Positions 33,938-41,827 of a stretch of DNA of 64,000 nucleotides are shown here, in pieces. The notes beneath the pieces were generated by a model that saw nothing but the letters and a program-made list of their open reading frames with translations, was not told the DNA's origin and did no database searches. The stretch's first letter is position 1, and each line of letters opens with the position of its first letter. The translations under genes and the position numbers were made by a program. The DNA comes from Amycolatopsis regifaucium (GTDB taxonomy: Bacteria; Actinomycetota; Actinomycetes; Mycobacteriales; Pseudonocardiaceae), in assembly GCF_001613935.1 (NCBI RefSeq), contig NZ_LQCI01000012.1, positions 248,001-312,000 of the forward strand. The letters are read 5' to 3'.

Positions 33938-34828
33938 TCAGCCCTTCTTCGTGGCGGCCCGGCCTGCCTGGCCGGTTATGGAAGATTCGTACGCGCCGCG
34001 CCGCTCGATGTCCACGAGTGCGGCCGCGTCGGCCTTCTTGATCCGGCTCTTCGCGCCGATCTCGATGATCGGCGGCAGGAACGCGCGGATCAGCTTGAGG
34101 CCGCCGACCCAGCGGGGCACGTGGACGGTGCGGGCGCGTTTGTTGATCCCGGTCTGCAGGTGGTCGAGCGCGACGGACAGCGGGTAGGTCTTGCCGAGCA
34201 GGCCGGGCATGCCGGTGCGGAGCTTGCCGAAGACCGGGTGCTTGTCGGCGCTTTCGACGAGGTCGGTGCGGATCCAGGTCGGGTGCGCGACACCGACCTT
34301 CACGCCGAGGTGGGCGACTTCGGCGCGGAAGCTGTTGCAGAACGCTTCGACGCCCGCCTTCGCGGCGGCGTAGTTGGCCATGCCGGGCGCGTGGGTGATC
34401 GCGGCCAGCGACGAGATCGCGAGCAGGTAGCCCTTGCGGTCGATGACATGCGGAAGGGTGACGCGGAAGGTACGCCACACACCCAGTAGGTCGACCTCGA
34501 TGACCTTCTCGAAGGCGGCCGGGTCCACCGATCGGACGAAGCCGGAAGTCGCGATGCCGGCGTTCGCGATGACGATGTCGATCCCGCCGAAGTGTTCGAC
34601 GACGCCCGCGGTGGCGCGTTCGAGGTCGTCCCAGCTGGTGACGTCGGCTTCCCAGGCGTGGGCGCCGGCGCCGATCTTGTCGGCGACGGCCTTCTGTTCC
34701 TCGGCTTCGATGCCGACCAAGGCGACCTTCGCGCCCTGTGCGGCCAGGCGCTCGGCGAGCCCTGCGCCGATCCCCCGGGCGGCGCCGGTGATCAGGACGA
34801 CCTTGCCGTTCACGCTGTTCTTGGCCAC
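33938..34828 (-). CDS. Short-chain dehydrogenase/reductase, 296 aa
   Basis: Classical SDR: LITGAARGIGAGLAERLA, IANAGIATSG, the catalytic Ser in AISSLAAITHAPG and YAAAKAG. The C-terminal extension with PRWVGGLKLIRAFLPP is found in SDRs of mycobacterial lipid or xenobiotic loci such as mymA. GTG at 34828 follows GAGGAGG, which decides it over the longer frame from 34873. Confidence 0.88.
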   Translation of the reverse strand: MAKNSVNGKVVLITGAARGIGAGLAERLAAQGAKVALVGIEAEEQKAVADKIGAGAHAWEADVTSWDDLERATAGVVEHFGGIDIVIANAGIATSGFVRSVDPAAFEKVIEVDLLGVWRTFRVTLPHVIDRKGYLLAISSLAAITHAPGMANYAAAKAGVEAFCNSFRAEVAHLGVKVGVAHPTWIRTDLVESADKHPVFGKLRTGMPGLLGKTYPLSVALDHLQTGINKRARTVHVPRWVGGLKLIRAFLPPIIEIGAKSRIKKADAAALVDIERRGAYESSITGQAGRAATKKG

Positions 34829-34906
34829 GTTGCCTCCTCGTCCGAGCCTTACGGCATTCGGACGGTACCCCAACCTACCCGGAGTAAGCTACCCACAAGT
34901 AAGTAC

Positions 34907-34968
34907 GCGTTTCGTCCTCTGAACGCGGTAGTTGGAGTGCGAACCACCGCATTCAGAGGACGAAACGC
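34907..34968. repeat. R1 palindrome, copy f
   Basis: Left arm GCGTTTCGTCCTCTGAACGC (34907-34926, then GGT) pairs with right arm 34946-34968 (ACCGCATTCAGAGGACGAAA then CGC). The centre is AGTTGGAGTGCGAACC. It lies 8 bp beyond the aldo/keto reductase stop; the other neighbour is a gene start 78 bp away. Confidence 0.93.
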
Positions 34969-34976
34969 AGGGGAAC

Positions 34977-35888
34977 TCAGGCCGAGGCGGAGGTGAGGGC
35001 CTCGACCTCGTCGGCGGTGAGGGTCAGGCCGGCGGCGGGCAGGAGGTCGTTCAGCTGCTCGACCGAACGGGCGCTCGCGATGGGCGCGGTGACGGTCGGC
35101 TGGGCGAACAACCACGCGAGCGAAACCGCCGCGACGGACACGCCGCGCGAGGCCGCGATCTCGTCGAGTGCCGACAGGACCCGCTCGCCGCGCTCGTCCA
35201 AATAGGACGAAGCGCGGGCGGCACGCGGACTGTCGCCGATGTCCTCCTTCGACCGGTACTTCCCGGCAAGAAAACCCTTGGCCAGCGCGAAATACGGTAG
35301 GACGCTCAGGCCTTCACGCTCGACCGTCGGCGCCAGGTCGCGTTCGTAGTCCCGCTCCACGAGGTTGTAGTGCGGCTGCAGCGCGACGAACTTCGCGAGA
35401 CCTTCGCGGTCCGAAATGGACAGTGCTTCGCCCAGTCGTTCCGCGGAGTAGTTCGACGCCGCCACGTAGCGCACCTTGCCCGCGCGCACGAGCTCGTCGA
35501 AGGCACGCAGCGTCTCTTCGATCGGGGTCTCCGGGTCGTCGATGTGCGCGTAATAGAGGTCGATGTGGTCGGTCCGGAGCCTGCGCAGCGAGTCCTCGGC
35601 CGCCGCCGCGATGTTCGCCGCCGACAGCCCCTTCCGCTCCTCCCACATCCCGGTCTTGGTGGCGATGACGACGTCGTCGCGGCGGCCACGCTTGGCCAGC
35701 CAGTCGCCGATGATCGTCTCGGAGCCGCCACCCGAATAGAGGTCGGCGGTGTCGATGAAGTTGCCACCCGCCGCCGTGTAGGCGTCGAGGACGGCGAAGG
35801 ACTGCTGCTCGTCCGCGGTCCAGCCGAAGACGTTCCCGCCGAGGTTGATCCCCCGGACATCGAGGTCGGTGTTGCCGAGTTTCGCCAT
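34977..35888 (-). CDS. Aldo/keto reductase
   Basis: 303-aa TIM-barrel NADPH oxidoreductase: FIDTADLYSGGGSE with the catalytic Asp and Tyr, VVIATKTGM with the catalytic Lys, DLYYAHIDDPETPIEE with His, then VALQPHYNLVERDYE and the C-terminal cofactor loop (IASARSVEQL). Divergent from the F420 enzyme gene with 50 bp between starts. Confidence 0.92.
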   Translation of the reverse strand: MAKLGNTDLDVRGINLGGNVFGWTADEQQSFAVLDAYTAAGGNFIDTADLYSGGGSETIIGDWLAKRGRRDDVVIATKTGMWEERKGLSAANIAAAAEDSLRRLRTDHIDLYYAHIDDPETPIEETLRAFDELVRAGKVRYVAASNYSAERLGEALSISDREGLAKFVALQPHYNLVERDYERDLAPTVEREGLSVLPYFALAKGFLAGKYRSKEDIGDSPRAARASSYLDERGERVLSALDEIAASRGVSVAAVSLAWLFAQPTVTAPIASARSVEQLNDLLPAAGLTLTADEVEALTSASA

Positions 35889-35938
35889 ACCTCGAACTTA
35901 AGGGAAGACATCGGCGGAGGCAGGCGTTGCCTCGGGTC

Positions 35939-36760
35939 ATGGGAATCGAACTCGGCAGGATCGGCATCTGGCAGCTCGAAGGCGTGCTCACCCCTGAGCT
36001 CGCGCGTGAAGTGGAAGAACTCGGCTACGGCGCCATCTGGATCGGCGGCTCGCCGTCGGGTGACCTCGCGAAGGCGGAGGAGCTCCTCGACGCGACGAAG
36101 TCGATCAAGGTGGCCACCGGCATCGTCAACATCTGGCAGGACGACGCGGCCACGGTCGCGGAGGCCTACAAGCGTGTCGCCGCGAAGCATCCGGACCGCT
36201 TCCTGCTCGGCGTCGGCGCCGGGCACCGGGAGCACACCGCCGAATTCAAGAAGCCGTACACCGCTCTCGTCGAGTACCTCGACGCTCTCGACGCCGCGGG
36301 GGTGCCCGTCGAAGGCCGCGCGCTGGCCGCTCTCGGCCCGAAGGTGATCAAACTCGCAGGAGACCGCACCGCGGGCGCCCACCCGTACCTGATGACGCCG
36401 GAGCACACCCGTCAGGCGCGCGAGATCCTCGGCGAAGGACCGCTGCTCGCGCCCGAGCAGAAGGTCGTCCTCGAAACCGACCCGGAGAAGGCCCGCGCCA
36501 TCGGGCGAGGGACCGTGAAGTTCTATCTCGGCCTGGTCAACTACACGAACTCCCTGCGCAAACTCGGTTTCACCGACGAGGACCTGGCAGGCGAGGGCAG
36601 CGACAGGCTGGTCGACGCACTGGCCGTCCACGGCGACGCCGAGACGGTCGCCCGCGGTGTCACCGCGCACCTCGAAGCCGGAGCGGACCACGTGAACATC
36701 CAGGTACTGAACTCCGACCCGCTGCCGGTCTACCGGGCGCTCGCCGGCGTCCTTCTCTGA
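35939..36760 (+). CDS. LLM-class F420-dependent oxidoreductase, 273 aa
   Basis: Luciferase-like TIM barrel of the F420-dependent type: IGIWQLEGVLTPELAREVEELG, ATGIVNIWQDDAATVAEAY, FLLGVGAGHREHTAEFKKPY, and the C-terminal HLEAGADHVNIQVL. The ATG at 35939 starts the conserved sequence; a TTG at 35927 would add four residues. Substrate unknown. Confidence 0.9.
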   Translation: MGIELGRIGIWQLEGVLTPELAREVEELGYGAIWIGGSPSGDLAKAEELLDATKSIKVATGIVNIWQDDAATVAEAYKRVAAKHPDRFLLGVGAGHREHTAEFKKPYTALVEYLDALDAAGVPVEGRALAALGPKVIKLAGDRTAGAHPYLMTPEHTRQAREILGEGPLLAPEQKVVLETDPEKARAIGRGTVKFYLGLVNYTNSLRKLGFTDEDLAGEGSDRLVDALAVHGDAETVARGVTAHLEAGADHVNIQVLNSDPLPVYRALAGVLL

Positions 36761-36843
36761 TACGACGGCTGTAGGCACCTCCCGGCCGACCTCGTACGAT
36801 GCGGCCGAGAGGTGCACCAGCCTGCTTCGAGGAGGAGTAAACG

Positions 36844-37875
36844 ATGCCCATCGCCACCCCCGAGGTCTACGCGGAGATGCTCGACCGGGCGAAGGCGAAC
36901 GAATTCGCCTACCCGGCCATCAACGTGACTTCGTCGGAGACCCTGAACGCCGCGATCCGCGGGTTCGCCGAGGCGGAGAGCGACGGGATCATCCAGTTCT
37001 CCACCGGCGGCGCGGAGTTCGCTTCCGGCCAGAAGGTCAAGGACATGGTGACCGGTTCGGTCGCGCTCGCCGAGTTCGCCCAGGTCGTCGCCGCCAAGTA
37101 CGACGTGAACGTCGCGCTGCACACCGACCACTGCCCGAAGGACAAGCTCGACGGCTTCGTCCGCCCGCTGATCGAGATCTCGGCCGAGCGGGTCAAGAAC
37201 GGACGGCACCCGCTGTTCCAGAGCCACATGTGGGACGGCTCCGCGATCGACCTCGACGAGAACCTCGAGATCGCGCAGGAACTGCTCGCCAAGGCCGCGG
37301 CCGCGAACATCATCCTCGAGGTCGAGATCGGCGTCGTCGGTGGCGAGGAAGACGGCGTCGAGGCGGAGATCAACGAGAAGCTGTACACCGCCGAGGGCGA
37401 CTTCCTGAAGACGATCGACGCGCTCGGCTCCGGCGAGAACGGCCGCTACCTGCTGGCCGCGACCTTCGGCAACGTGCACGGCGTCTACAAGCCCGGCAAC
37501 GTGAAGCTGCGCCCGGACGTGCTGAAGGGCGGCCAGGAGGCGGCGTCGAAGAAGCTTGGCCTCCCGGCCGGGTCGAAGCCGTTCGAACTGGTCTTCCACG
37601 GCGGTTCCGGCTCGCTGCCGGAGGAGATCCGCGAGGCGGTTTCCTACGGCGTCGTGAAGATGAACGTCGACACCGACACGCAGTACGCCTTCACCCGCCC
37701 GATCGCGGACCACTTCTTCAAGAACTACGACGGTGTCCTGAAGATCGACGGCGAGGTCGGCAACAAGAAGGTCTACGACCCGCGCAGCTACCTCAAGGCC
37801 GCCGAGGCCGGCATGGCCGCGCGCGTCGTCGAGGCCGCGCAGTCGCTGGGTTCGGCGGGCAACAAGCTCTCCTGA
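36844..37875 (+). CDS. fbaA: Class II fructose-bisphosphate aldolase
   Basis: 343-aa zinc enzyme cleaving fructose 1,6-bisphosphate in glycolysis. Catalytic Asp95 and zinc ligand His96 are in HTDHCP; further ligands lie in EVEIGVVGGEEDG, FGNVHGVY and FHGGSGS, and NVDTDTQYAFTRP forms the substrate site. ATG follows GAGGAGGAG. Length and motifs match the E. coli/M. tuberculosis type. It ends 7 bp before the composite R1/R2 element. Confidence 0.97.
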   Translation: MPIATPEVYAEMLDRAKANEFAYPAINVTSSETLNAAIRGFAEAESDGIIQFSTGGAEFASGQKVKDMVTGSVALAEFAQVVAAKYDVNVALHTDHCPKDKLDGFVRPLIEISAERVKNGRHPLFQSHMWDGSAIDLDENLEIAQELLAKAAAANIILEVEIGVVGGEEDGVEAEINEKLYTAEGDFLKTIDALGSGENGRYLLAATFGNVHGVYKPGNVKLRPDVLKGGQEAASKKLGLPAGSKPFELVFHGGSGSLPEEIREAVSYGVVKMNVDTDTQYAFTRPIADHFFKNYDGVLKIDGEVGNKKVYDPRSYLKAAEAGMAARVVEAAQSLGSAGNKLS

Positions 37876-37882
37876 TTAGAAC

Positions 37883-37904
37883 GCATTTAGTCCTCTAAAT
37901 GCGG
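37883..37904. repeat. R1 half element, copy g, fused to R2
   Basis: GCATTTAG.TCCT.CTAAATGC then GG: the left half of an R1 element, itself an 8+8 palindrome. The expected centre and right half are missing; R2 copy c begins at the next base. Confidence 0.8.
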
Positions 37905-37963
37905 AAGTACATGAAGGCCCCCTTCACTGCGTCTAGCGCAATGAAGGGGGCCTTCATGTACTT
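37905..37963. repeat. R2 palindrome, copy c (AAGTACATGAAGG variant)
   Basis: AAGTACATGAAGGCCCCCTT at 37905-37924 pairs with AAGGGGGCCTTCATGTACTT at 37944-37963; the middle is CACTGCGTCTAGCGCAATG. It is 7 bp from the stop of the convergent membrane protein gene. Confidence 0.93.
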
Positions 37964-37970
37964 GTGAGGC

Positions 37971-39185
37971 TCAGCTTGCGGTGACGCGGCGCTTCGCCAG
38001 CAGCGAGTCCACCGCCCGCGTCCCCGGCCCGGCGGCGGCCCACAGCGCCCCGACGCCGACCAGGCAGACGGCGGCCGTCCAGTAGGCGACCGGCGGCGCC
38101 GACTCCGTGTGCGCGTCGCCGAGGATCCACGGCCGGAACTGCGACTGCACCCACAGCATCCCGTAGCCGAAGGCCGTCACCAGCAACGCGCCGGTACCCG
38201 CGGTCAGCAGTGGATGACCACGGCCGATGCGGAACGCCAGGTCCACCGCGAGGCCGACGGCGAGCAGGTAGAACGGCACGGTCGAGATCGGGAAGCCCAT
38301 GCCGAGCAGCAGCGGCCACATCACCAGGCGGTAGGCGAGGTAGGCGGCGGCGACCGTCGTCCCGGCCCAGCGGAAGCCGGTCGTGTACCGCGCCAGCGCG
38401 AAGATCAGCGCCATCACGCCGATGCCCCACAGCGGGTAGACCCAGTCGGCGATCGGCATCGTGAAGTGCTCGACGGCCACCCGGTCGACCGGGTGCCCGA
38501 TCTGGTTCGCGGCGAAGTTCAGCAGTTCGGGCTCGGCTTCGGGCGCGCCGCGTTCCCAGGCGCGCAGGCCGAGGATGCCGTATTCCTGCTGGCCGTTCGG
38601 GAAGAACGTGTTCTCCAGGAAGAACGCCCACAGTCCGATCAGGACACCGGTGCGCGTCCGGCCCGGCTTGGCGTACTTCAGCCAGCCGATGATCACGCCG
38701 GCCTGCATGATGCCCGTGCCGATGTAGAGCATCATGTGCGACGGGCTCCACGCGGTCAGGTCGAGGCCGTTGACGCGGTGGTTGATGACGTCCAGCGGCG
38801 CCGCGATGAGGAAGACCACGAGCCCGACCTGCATCAGCCGCAGCGAACGCCGGTCGGCGCCCATCCCGGTGTAGCTGTGGATCGCGACGAGCACCATGAT
38901 GATCACCGTGCCGACGGTGTTGATCAGGTGCGGCGGGGCGAGGTCGTCCCGGAGCCACATGAAATGCCACGACATGTCCCAGGAGGAGCCCACCAGCTTG
39001 AAGGCGAACGCGGCCAGCCACATGCCGTAGCAGAAGTTCAGCACCCAGTCCGGCGTCGCCTGTCCCGGCGCGCCGCGGTGCCAGTGGAGCTTGAAGAACA
39101 GCCTGGTCTTCGCGATCGGGCTGCGGGGGATGACACCCGGCGAAAGGTCCCCGGTCACTTCTGTCGCCTTTGTCATACGGGCCAT
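37971..39185 (-). CDS. Polytopic membrane protein of unknown function, 404 aa
   Basis: About nine hydrophobic segments spread from residue 48 to 390, with Trp- and His-rich loops (GSSWDMSWHFMWLRDDLAPPH, WSPSHMMLYIG). The histidines and aspartates in these loops could bind metal or haem, but I recognise no family. ATG at 39185 with GGAG upstream; an alternative ATG at 39176. Convergent with fbaA. Confidence 0.75.
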   Translation of the reverse strand: MARMTKATEVTGDLSPGVIPRSPIAKTRLFFKLHWHRGAPGQATPDWVLNFCYGMWLAAFAFKLVGSSWDMSWHFMWLRDDLAPPHLINTVGTVIIMVLVAIHSYTGMGADRRSLRLMQVGLVVFLIAAPLDVINHRVNGLDLTAWSPSHMMLYIGTGIMQAGVIIGWLKYAKPGRTRTGVLIGLWAFFLENTFFPNGQQEYGILGLRAWERGAPEAEPELLNFAANQIGHPVDRVAVEHFTMPIADWVYPLWGIGVMALIFALARYTTGFRWAGTTVAAAYLAYRLVMWPLLLGMGFPISTVPFYLLAVGLAVDLAFRIGRGHPLLTAGTGALLVTAFGYGMLWVQSQFRPWILGDAHTESAPPVAYWTAAVCLVGVGALWAAAGPGTRAVDSLLAKRRVTAS

Positions 39186-39297
39186 CTTCCCTGCTCCAGG
39201 TCACGGGACGGGCATTCGGGGTCGAAAATCGGGGTTCACCCGTAGGGGTGGCGGATTTGCGATCAGCGGGCGGAGCAGGGCAAGGTGTGCCGCCATG

Positions 39298-39381
39298 ATG
39301 CCGAAACGACTTGTCGCGGCGGTACTCGTCGCCGCCCTGGTGCTGGCCGGCGGAGGCATTCTCGGGAGCCTGTTCTTCTAG
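39298..39381 (+). CDS. Tiny hydrophobic peptide, 27 aa
   Basis: MPKRLVAAVLVAALVLAGGG then ILGSLFF, encoded between divergent-side genes. Two basic residues precede a single hydrophobic helix, a typical small membrane protein. ATG at 39298 or 39295; CAAGG lies about 10 nt upstream. The DUF3151 gene follows after 27 bp. The conservation of this frame has not been tested. Confidence 0.45.
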   Translation: MPKRLVAAVLVAALVLAGGGILGSLFF

Positions 39382-39408
39382 AACTCGGCTGTCGGCACAA
39401 TGGCCAGC

Positions 39409-39816
39409 ATGACGAACCTCCTCGGCCCTCAGCCGACGCACCTTCCCGAGCACACCGCCGCGCAGGCGGCGCTGGACGCCGGGAGCGACCCGGCCGCCGT
39501 CGCCGCCGAGCACCCCGACTACAGCGAGGCGTGGGCCGCGCTCGCCGAGAAGGCGCTCGAAGCCGGTGAGACCGTCGCCGCCTACGCGTACGCCCGCACC
39601 GGTTACCACCGCGGCCTCGACCAGCTCCGTCGCGCGGGCTGGAAGGGACACGGCCCGGTGCCGTGGTCGCACCGCCCGAACCAGGGCTTCCTGCGTTCCT
39701 TCGCCGTCCTCGGCAAGGCCGCCGGAAAGATCGGCGAGACCGAGGAGTACGACCGCTGCCGGACCTTCCTCAGCGACTCGGACCCGGCTGCCGCGGAAGC
39801 CACCGGCCTCAAGTAG
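39409..39816 (+). CDS. DUF3151 family protein, 135 aa
   Basis: Soluble helical protein with the family pattern MTNLLGPQPTHLPEH, SEAWAALAEKAL, AYAYARTGYHRGLDQLRRAG and WSHRPNQGFLRSFAVLGKAA. Rv0360c of M. tuberculosis, close to fba, is the counterpart from memory. ATG at 39409 begins the conserved sequence; an ATG nine bases upstream would add three residues. Function unknown. Confidence 0.88.
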   Translation: MTNLLGPQPTHLPEHTAAQAALDAGSDPAAVAAEHPDYSEAWAALAEKALEAGETVAAYAYARTGYHRGLDQLRRAGWKGHGPVPWSHRPNQGFLRSFAVLGKAAGKIGETEEYDRCRTFLSDSDPAAAEATGLK

Positions 39817-39819
39817 CGC

Positions 39820-39872
39820 GCTATGAAGGACGCTTTCATCGCAGAATTTGCAATGAAAGCGTCCTTCATAGC
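39820..39872. repeat. R2 palindrome, copy d, with compensatory changes
   Basis: GCTATGAAGGACGCTTTCAT, linker CGCAGAATTTGCA, ATGAAAGCGTCCTTCATAGC. The GGGGCC core of R2 is GGACGC here, and the other arm carries the matching GCGTCC. It lies between convergent stops (3 bp and 12 bp away). Confidence 0.95.
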
Positions 39873-39884
39873 ACTTGGTGACCC

Positions 39885-41111
39885 CTAGAACAGCCCGCAG
39901 TTCCCTGGAGCAGGCAGCCCCGCGAAGCGCCCCTCAAGCCAAGCGAAAGCCTCCGGGAAGGCCCGGATCGCCCCACCCACATGCGTCGGAACCAGCGAAG
40001 TCGAGAACTGCACCTTCGCCCCCTTCGCGCACCACGAGCGCGCCATGGTCCGTCCCTGCGGGTAGGGCACGATGTCGTCCAGCGCGCTGTGGACGACCAG
40101 CGTCGGCGCACCGGGCTTCCGCGCCCCGATCAGCTGTTCGCCGACCCGCGTCTTGTACGGCTCCTCGCCGAGGTACGCGGTCACCGGCCTGCCGTCGTTG
40201 GTCAGGTTCTTCGACTGCGTGAACGCGTGCGCGAAGATCGCGTCCCCGGTGCACTCCTGCTTGACCTTCTCGAACGCCTCCTTGCCCTTGGCGTTGAGCA
40301 GGTTCGGGATGTTCAGTTCCGGATAGGCCGCGTCCATGCTGACCAGCGTGAACCCGAGGAATCCGAACGCGTAGTGCCCGTCGATGTTCTTGCCGACTTC
40401 GGCCAGATCCGCCGGGACGGCGCCCGCGTACGAGCCTTTCAGCTTGAGTTCTGGAGCGTACGACGGCTGAAGTTCGGCGGCCGACGCCGACGCTCCGCCG
40501 CCCTGCGAGTAGCCCGCGGTCGCGACGGGGCCGTTGTCGGGAAGGTTCGCTTCGGGCAGTCGCTGGGCCGCGCGGATCGAGTCGAGGACGGCGTTGCCCT
40601 CGGCGACGCGGTTGACGTAGGTGTGGACGCCGGGGGTGCCGAGGCCTTCGTAGTCAGTGACGACGATGCCGTAGCCGCGAAGGAGCAGCCCGGCGATGAA
40701 GGGCCCTTCGTACTCCATGCCCGCGGCGAGCGCCTTCGACGGCGCGCACTGGTCGCCGACGCCCTGGGTTCCGGCCGCGTAGCCGACGACCGGTCGTTCG
40801 CCGGGGCCGGTCCACGCCTTCTTCGGGGTGAGGACGGTGCCGGTCACGGCGTTGGGCCTGCCGTGGGTGTCGGTGCTGCGGTACATGATCCGCTGGACGT
40901 CGGCGTCGGCCTTGATGAGCTTCACGGGATCGACGTAGAAAGTGGACGGTTCGTGCCGGATGATGTCGCCGGGAGCACCCGCTGGCAACGGCGACGGGGG
41001 ATCGTAGAAGGACGGGGCGGCGACGGCCTGCGGTGCCCCGAAGGTCAGCAGTGCCGTGACGGTGGCCGCTGAGACGGCGGCGGACACACCGCGCCGGGAT
41101 CCTGGACGCAT
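39885..41111 (-). CDS. Secreted lipase of the LIP family, 408 aa
   Basis: Signal peptide with cleavage near AVA-A at residues 29-32, then an alpha/beta-hydrolase: nucleophile in GYSQGG, Asp in SALDDIVPY and His in THVGG near the C-terminus. It belongs to the secretory lipase (LIP) family seen in actinomycetes and Candida. ATG at 41111 follows GAGGAG; the longer open frame lacks a signal peptide at its start. Divergent TetR gene with an operator between. Confidence 0.9.
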   Translation of the reverse strand: MRPGSRRGVSAAVSAATVTALLTFGAPQAVAAPSFYDPPSPLPAGAPGDIIRHEPSTFYVDPVKLIKADADVQRIMYRSTDTHGRPNAVTGTVLTPKKAWTGPGERPVVGYAAGTQGVGDQCAPSKALAAGMEYEGPFIAGLLLRGYGIVVTDYEGLGTPGVHTYVNRVAEGNAVLDSIRAAQRLPEANLPDNGPVATAGYSQGGGASASAAELQPSYAPELKLKGSYAGAVPADLAEVGKNIDGHYAFGFLGFTLVSMDAAYPELNIPNLLNAKGKEAFEKVKQECTGDAIFAHAFTQSKNLTNDGRPVTAYLGEEPYKTRVGEQLIGARKPGAPTLVVHSALDDIVPYPQGRTMARSWCAKGAKVQFSTSLVPTHVGGAIRAFPEAFAWLEGRFAGLPAPGNCGLF

Positions 41112-41136
41112 GCTTGCTCCTCGTTGAGCACAAACA

Positions 41137-41158
41137 TTTTCGACAGAGGTGTCGAAAA
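41137..41158. promoter_or_regulatory. TetR operator between lipase and tetR genes
   Basis: TTTTCGACA.GAGG.TGTCGAAAA, perfect 9-bp arms with a 4-bp spacer, centred in the 71-bp divergent region. The likely binding site of the neighbouring TetR protein. Confidence 0.8.
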
Positions 41159-41182
41159 AGAGAGTCAGTGAGGTGGCGCACG

Positions 41183-41827
41183 ATGTCAAGCCCCACGCCG
41201 AGAGGGCGGCCCCGCAAGCTCCCGATCGGCGAGCAGCGCGCCCGGGTATTGAGCTCGGCGGCCGGGGTTTTCGCCGCGCACGGCGCGCAGGCCGCGACGA
41301 TCGAACAGATCGCCCGCCGGGCCGGCGTGTCCCGTCAGGCCGTCTACGAGCAGTTCGGTGATCGCACGACGCTGTTCGCCCAGGTCGTGGCGGACGTCGA
41401 AGAACGCGCCTTCGAGGCGATCGGCGCGCCCGCCCTCGATTCTTCGCAGCCCGAACTCCGGTCGTGGGCGCGCGCCAACTACGCCAACATGTTCGCCTTC
41501 GTCGCGGCGAACCCCGAGGCGTTCCCGGTCCTGCGCGAGGCGGAACGCATGGGCGATCCGGCCCTCACGCGGCTGCGAGAGCGTCTCGCCGGCGTCTACA
41601 CCGAGGCGAGCAGGCAGCGCTGGGCCAGCCACGGCGTCGAGTCGGGCCGGGCGGACAAAGCACTGGTCACCCTGTTCTTCGCGATGACGGAAGCGCTCGT
41701 CCAGGCGAGCTGGGACGGTGAGCCGCCCGACGCGGACGCGCTCATCGACCTGCTCACCGAATTCACCGTCGGAGGCGTGGTCCGCCTTCGGACCGCGGCC
41801 GCCGACGTGATGGAACGACTGAGGTAG
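41183..41827 (+). CDS. TetR-family regulator, 214 aa
   Basis: HTH near residues 37-57 (ATIEQIARRAGVSRQAVYEQ) preceded by RARVLSSAAGVFAAHG, with a long helical ligand-binding domain. ATG at 41183 follows GTGAGGTGG. Divergent from the secreted lipase gene, so probably its regulator. Its stop touches the stop of the convergent diguanylate cyclase gene (TAGCTA). Confidence 0.9.
   Translation: MSSPTPRGRPRKLPIGEQRARVLSSAAGVFAAHGAQAATIEQIARRAGVSRQAVYEQFGDRTTLFAQVVADVEERAFEAIGAPALDSSQPELRSWARANYANMFAFVAANPEAFPVLREAERMGDPALTRLRERLAGVYTEASRQRWASHGVESGRADKALVTLFFAMTEALVQASWDGEPPDADALIDLLTEFTVGGVVRLRTAAADVMERLR

Noticed and set aside
40675..40705. A GATGAAGGGCCCTTCG stretch resembling R2 inside the lipase gene
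   Set aside because: It matches only one short half-unit, has no second arm, and is explained by the conserved coding sequence.
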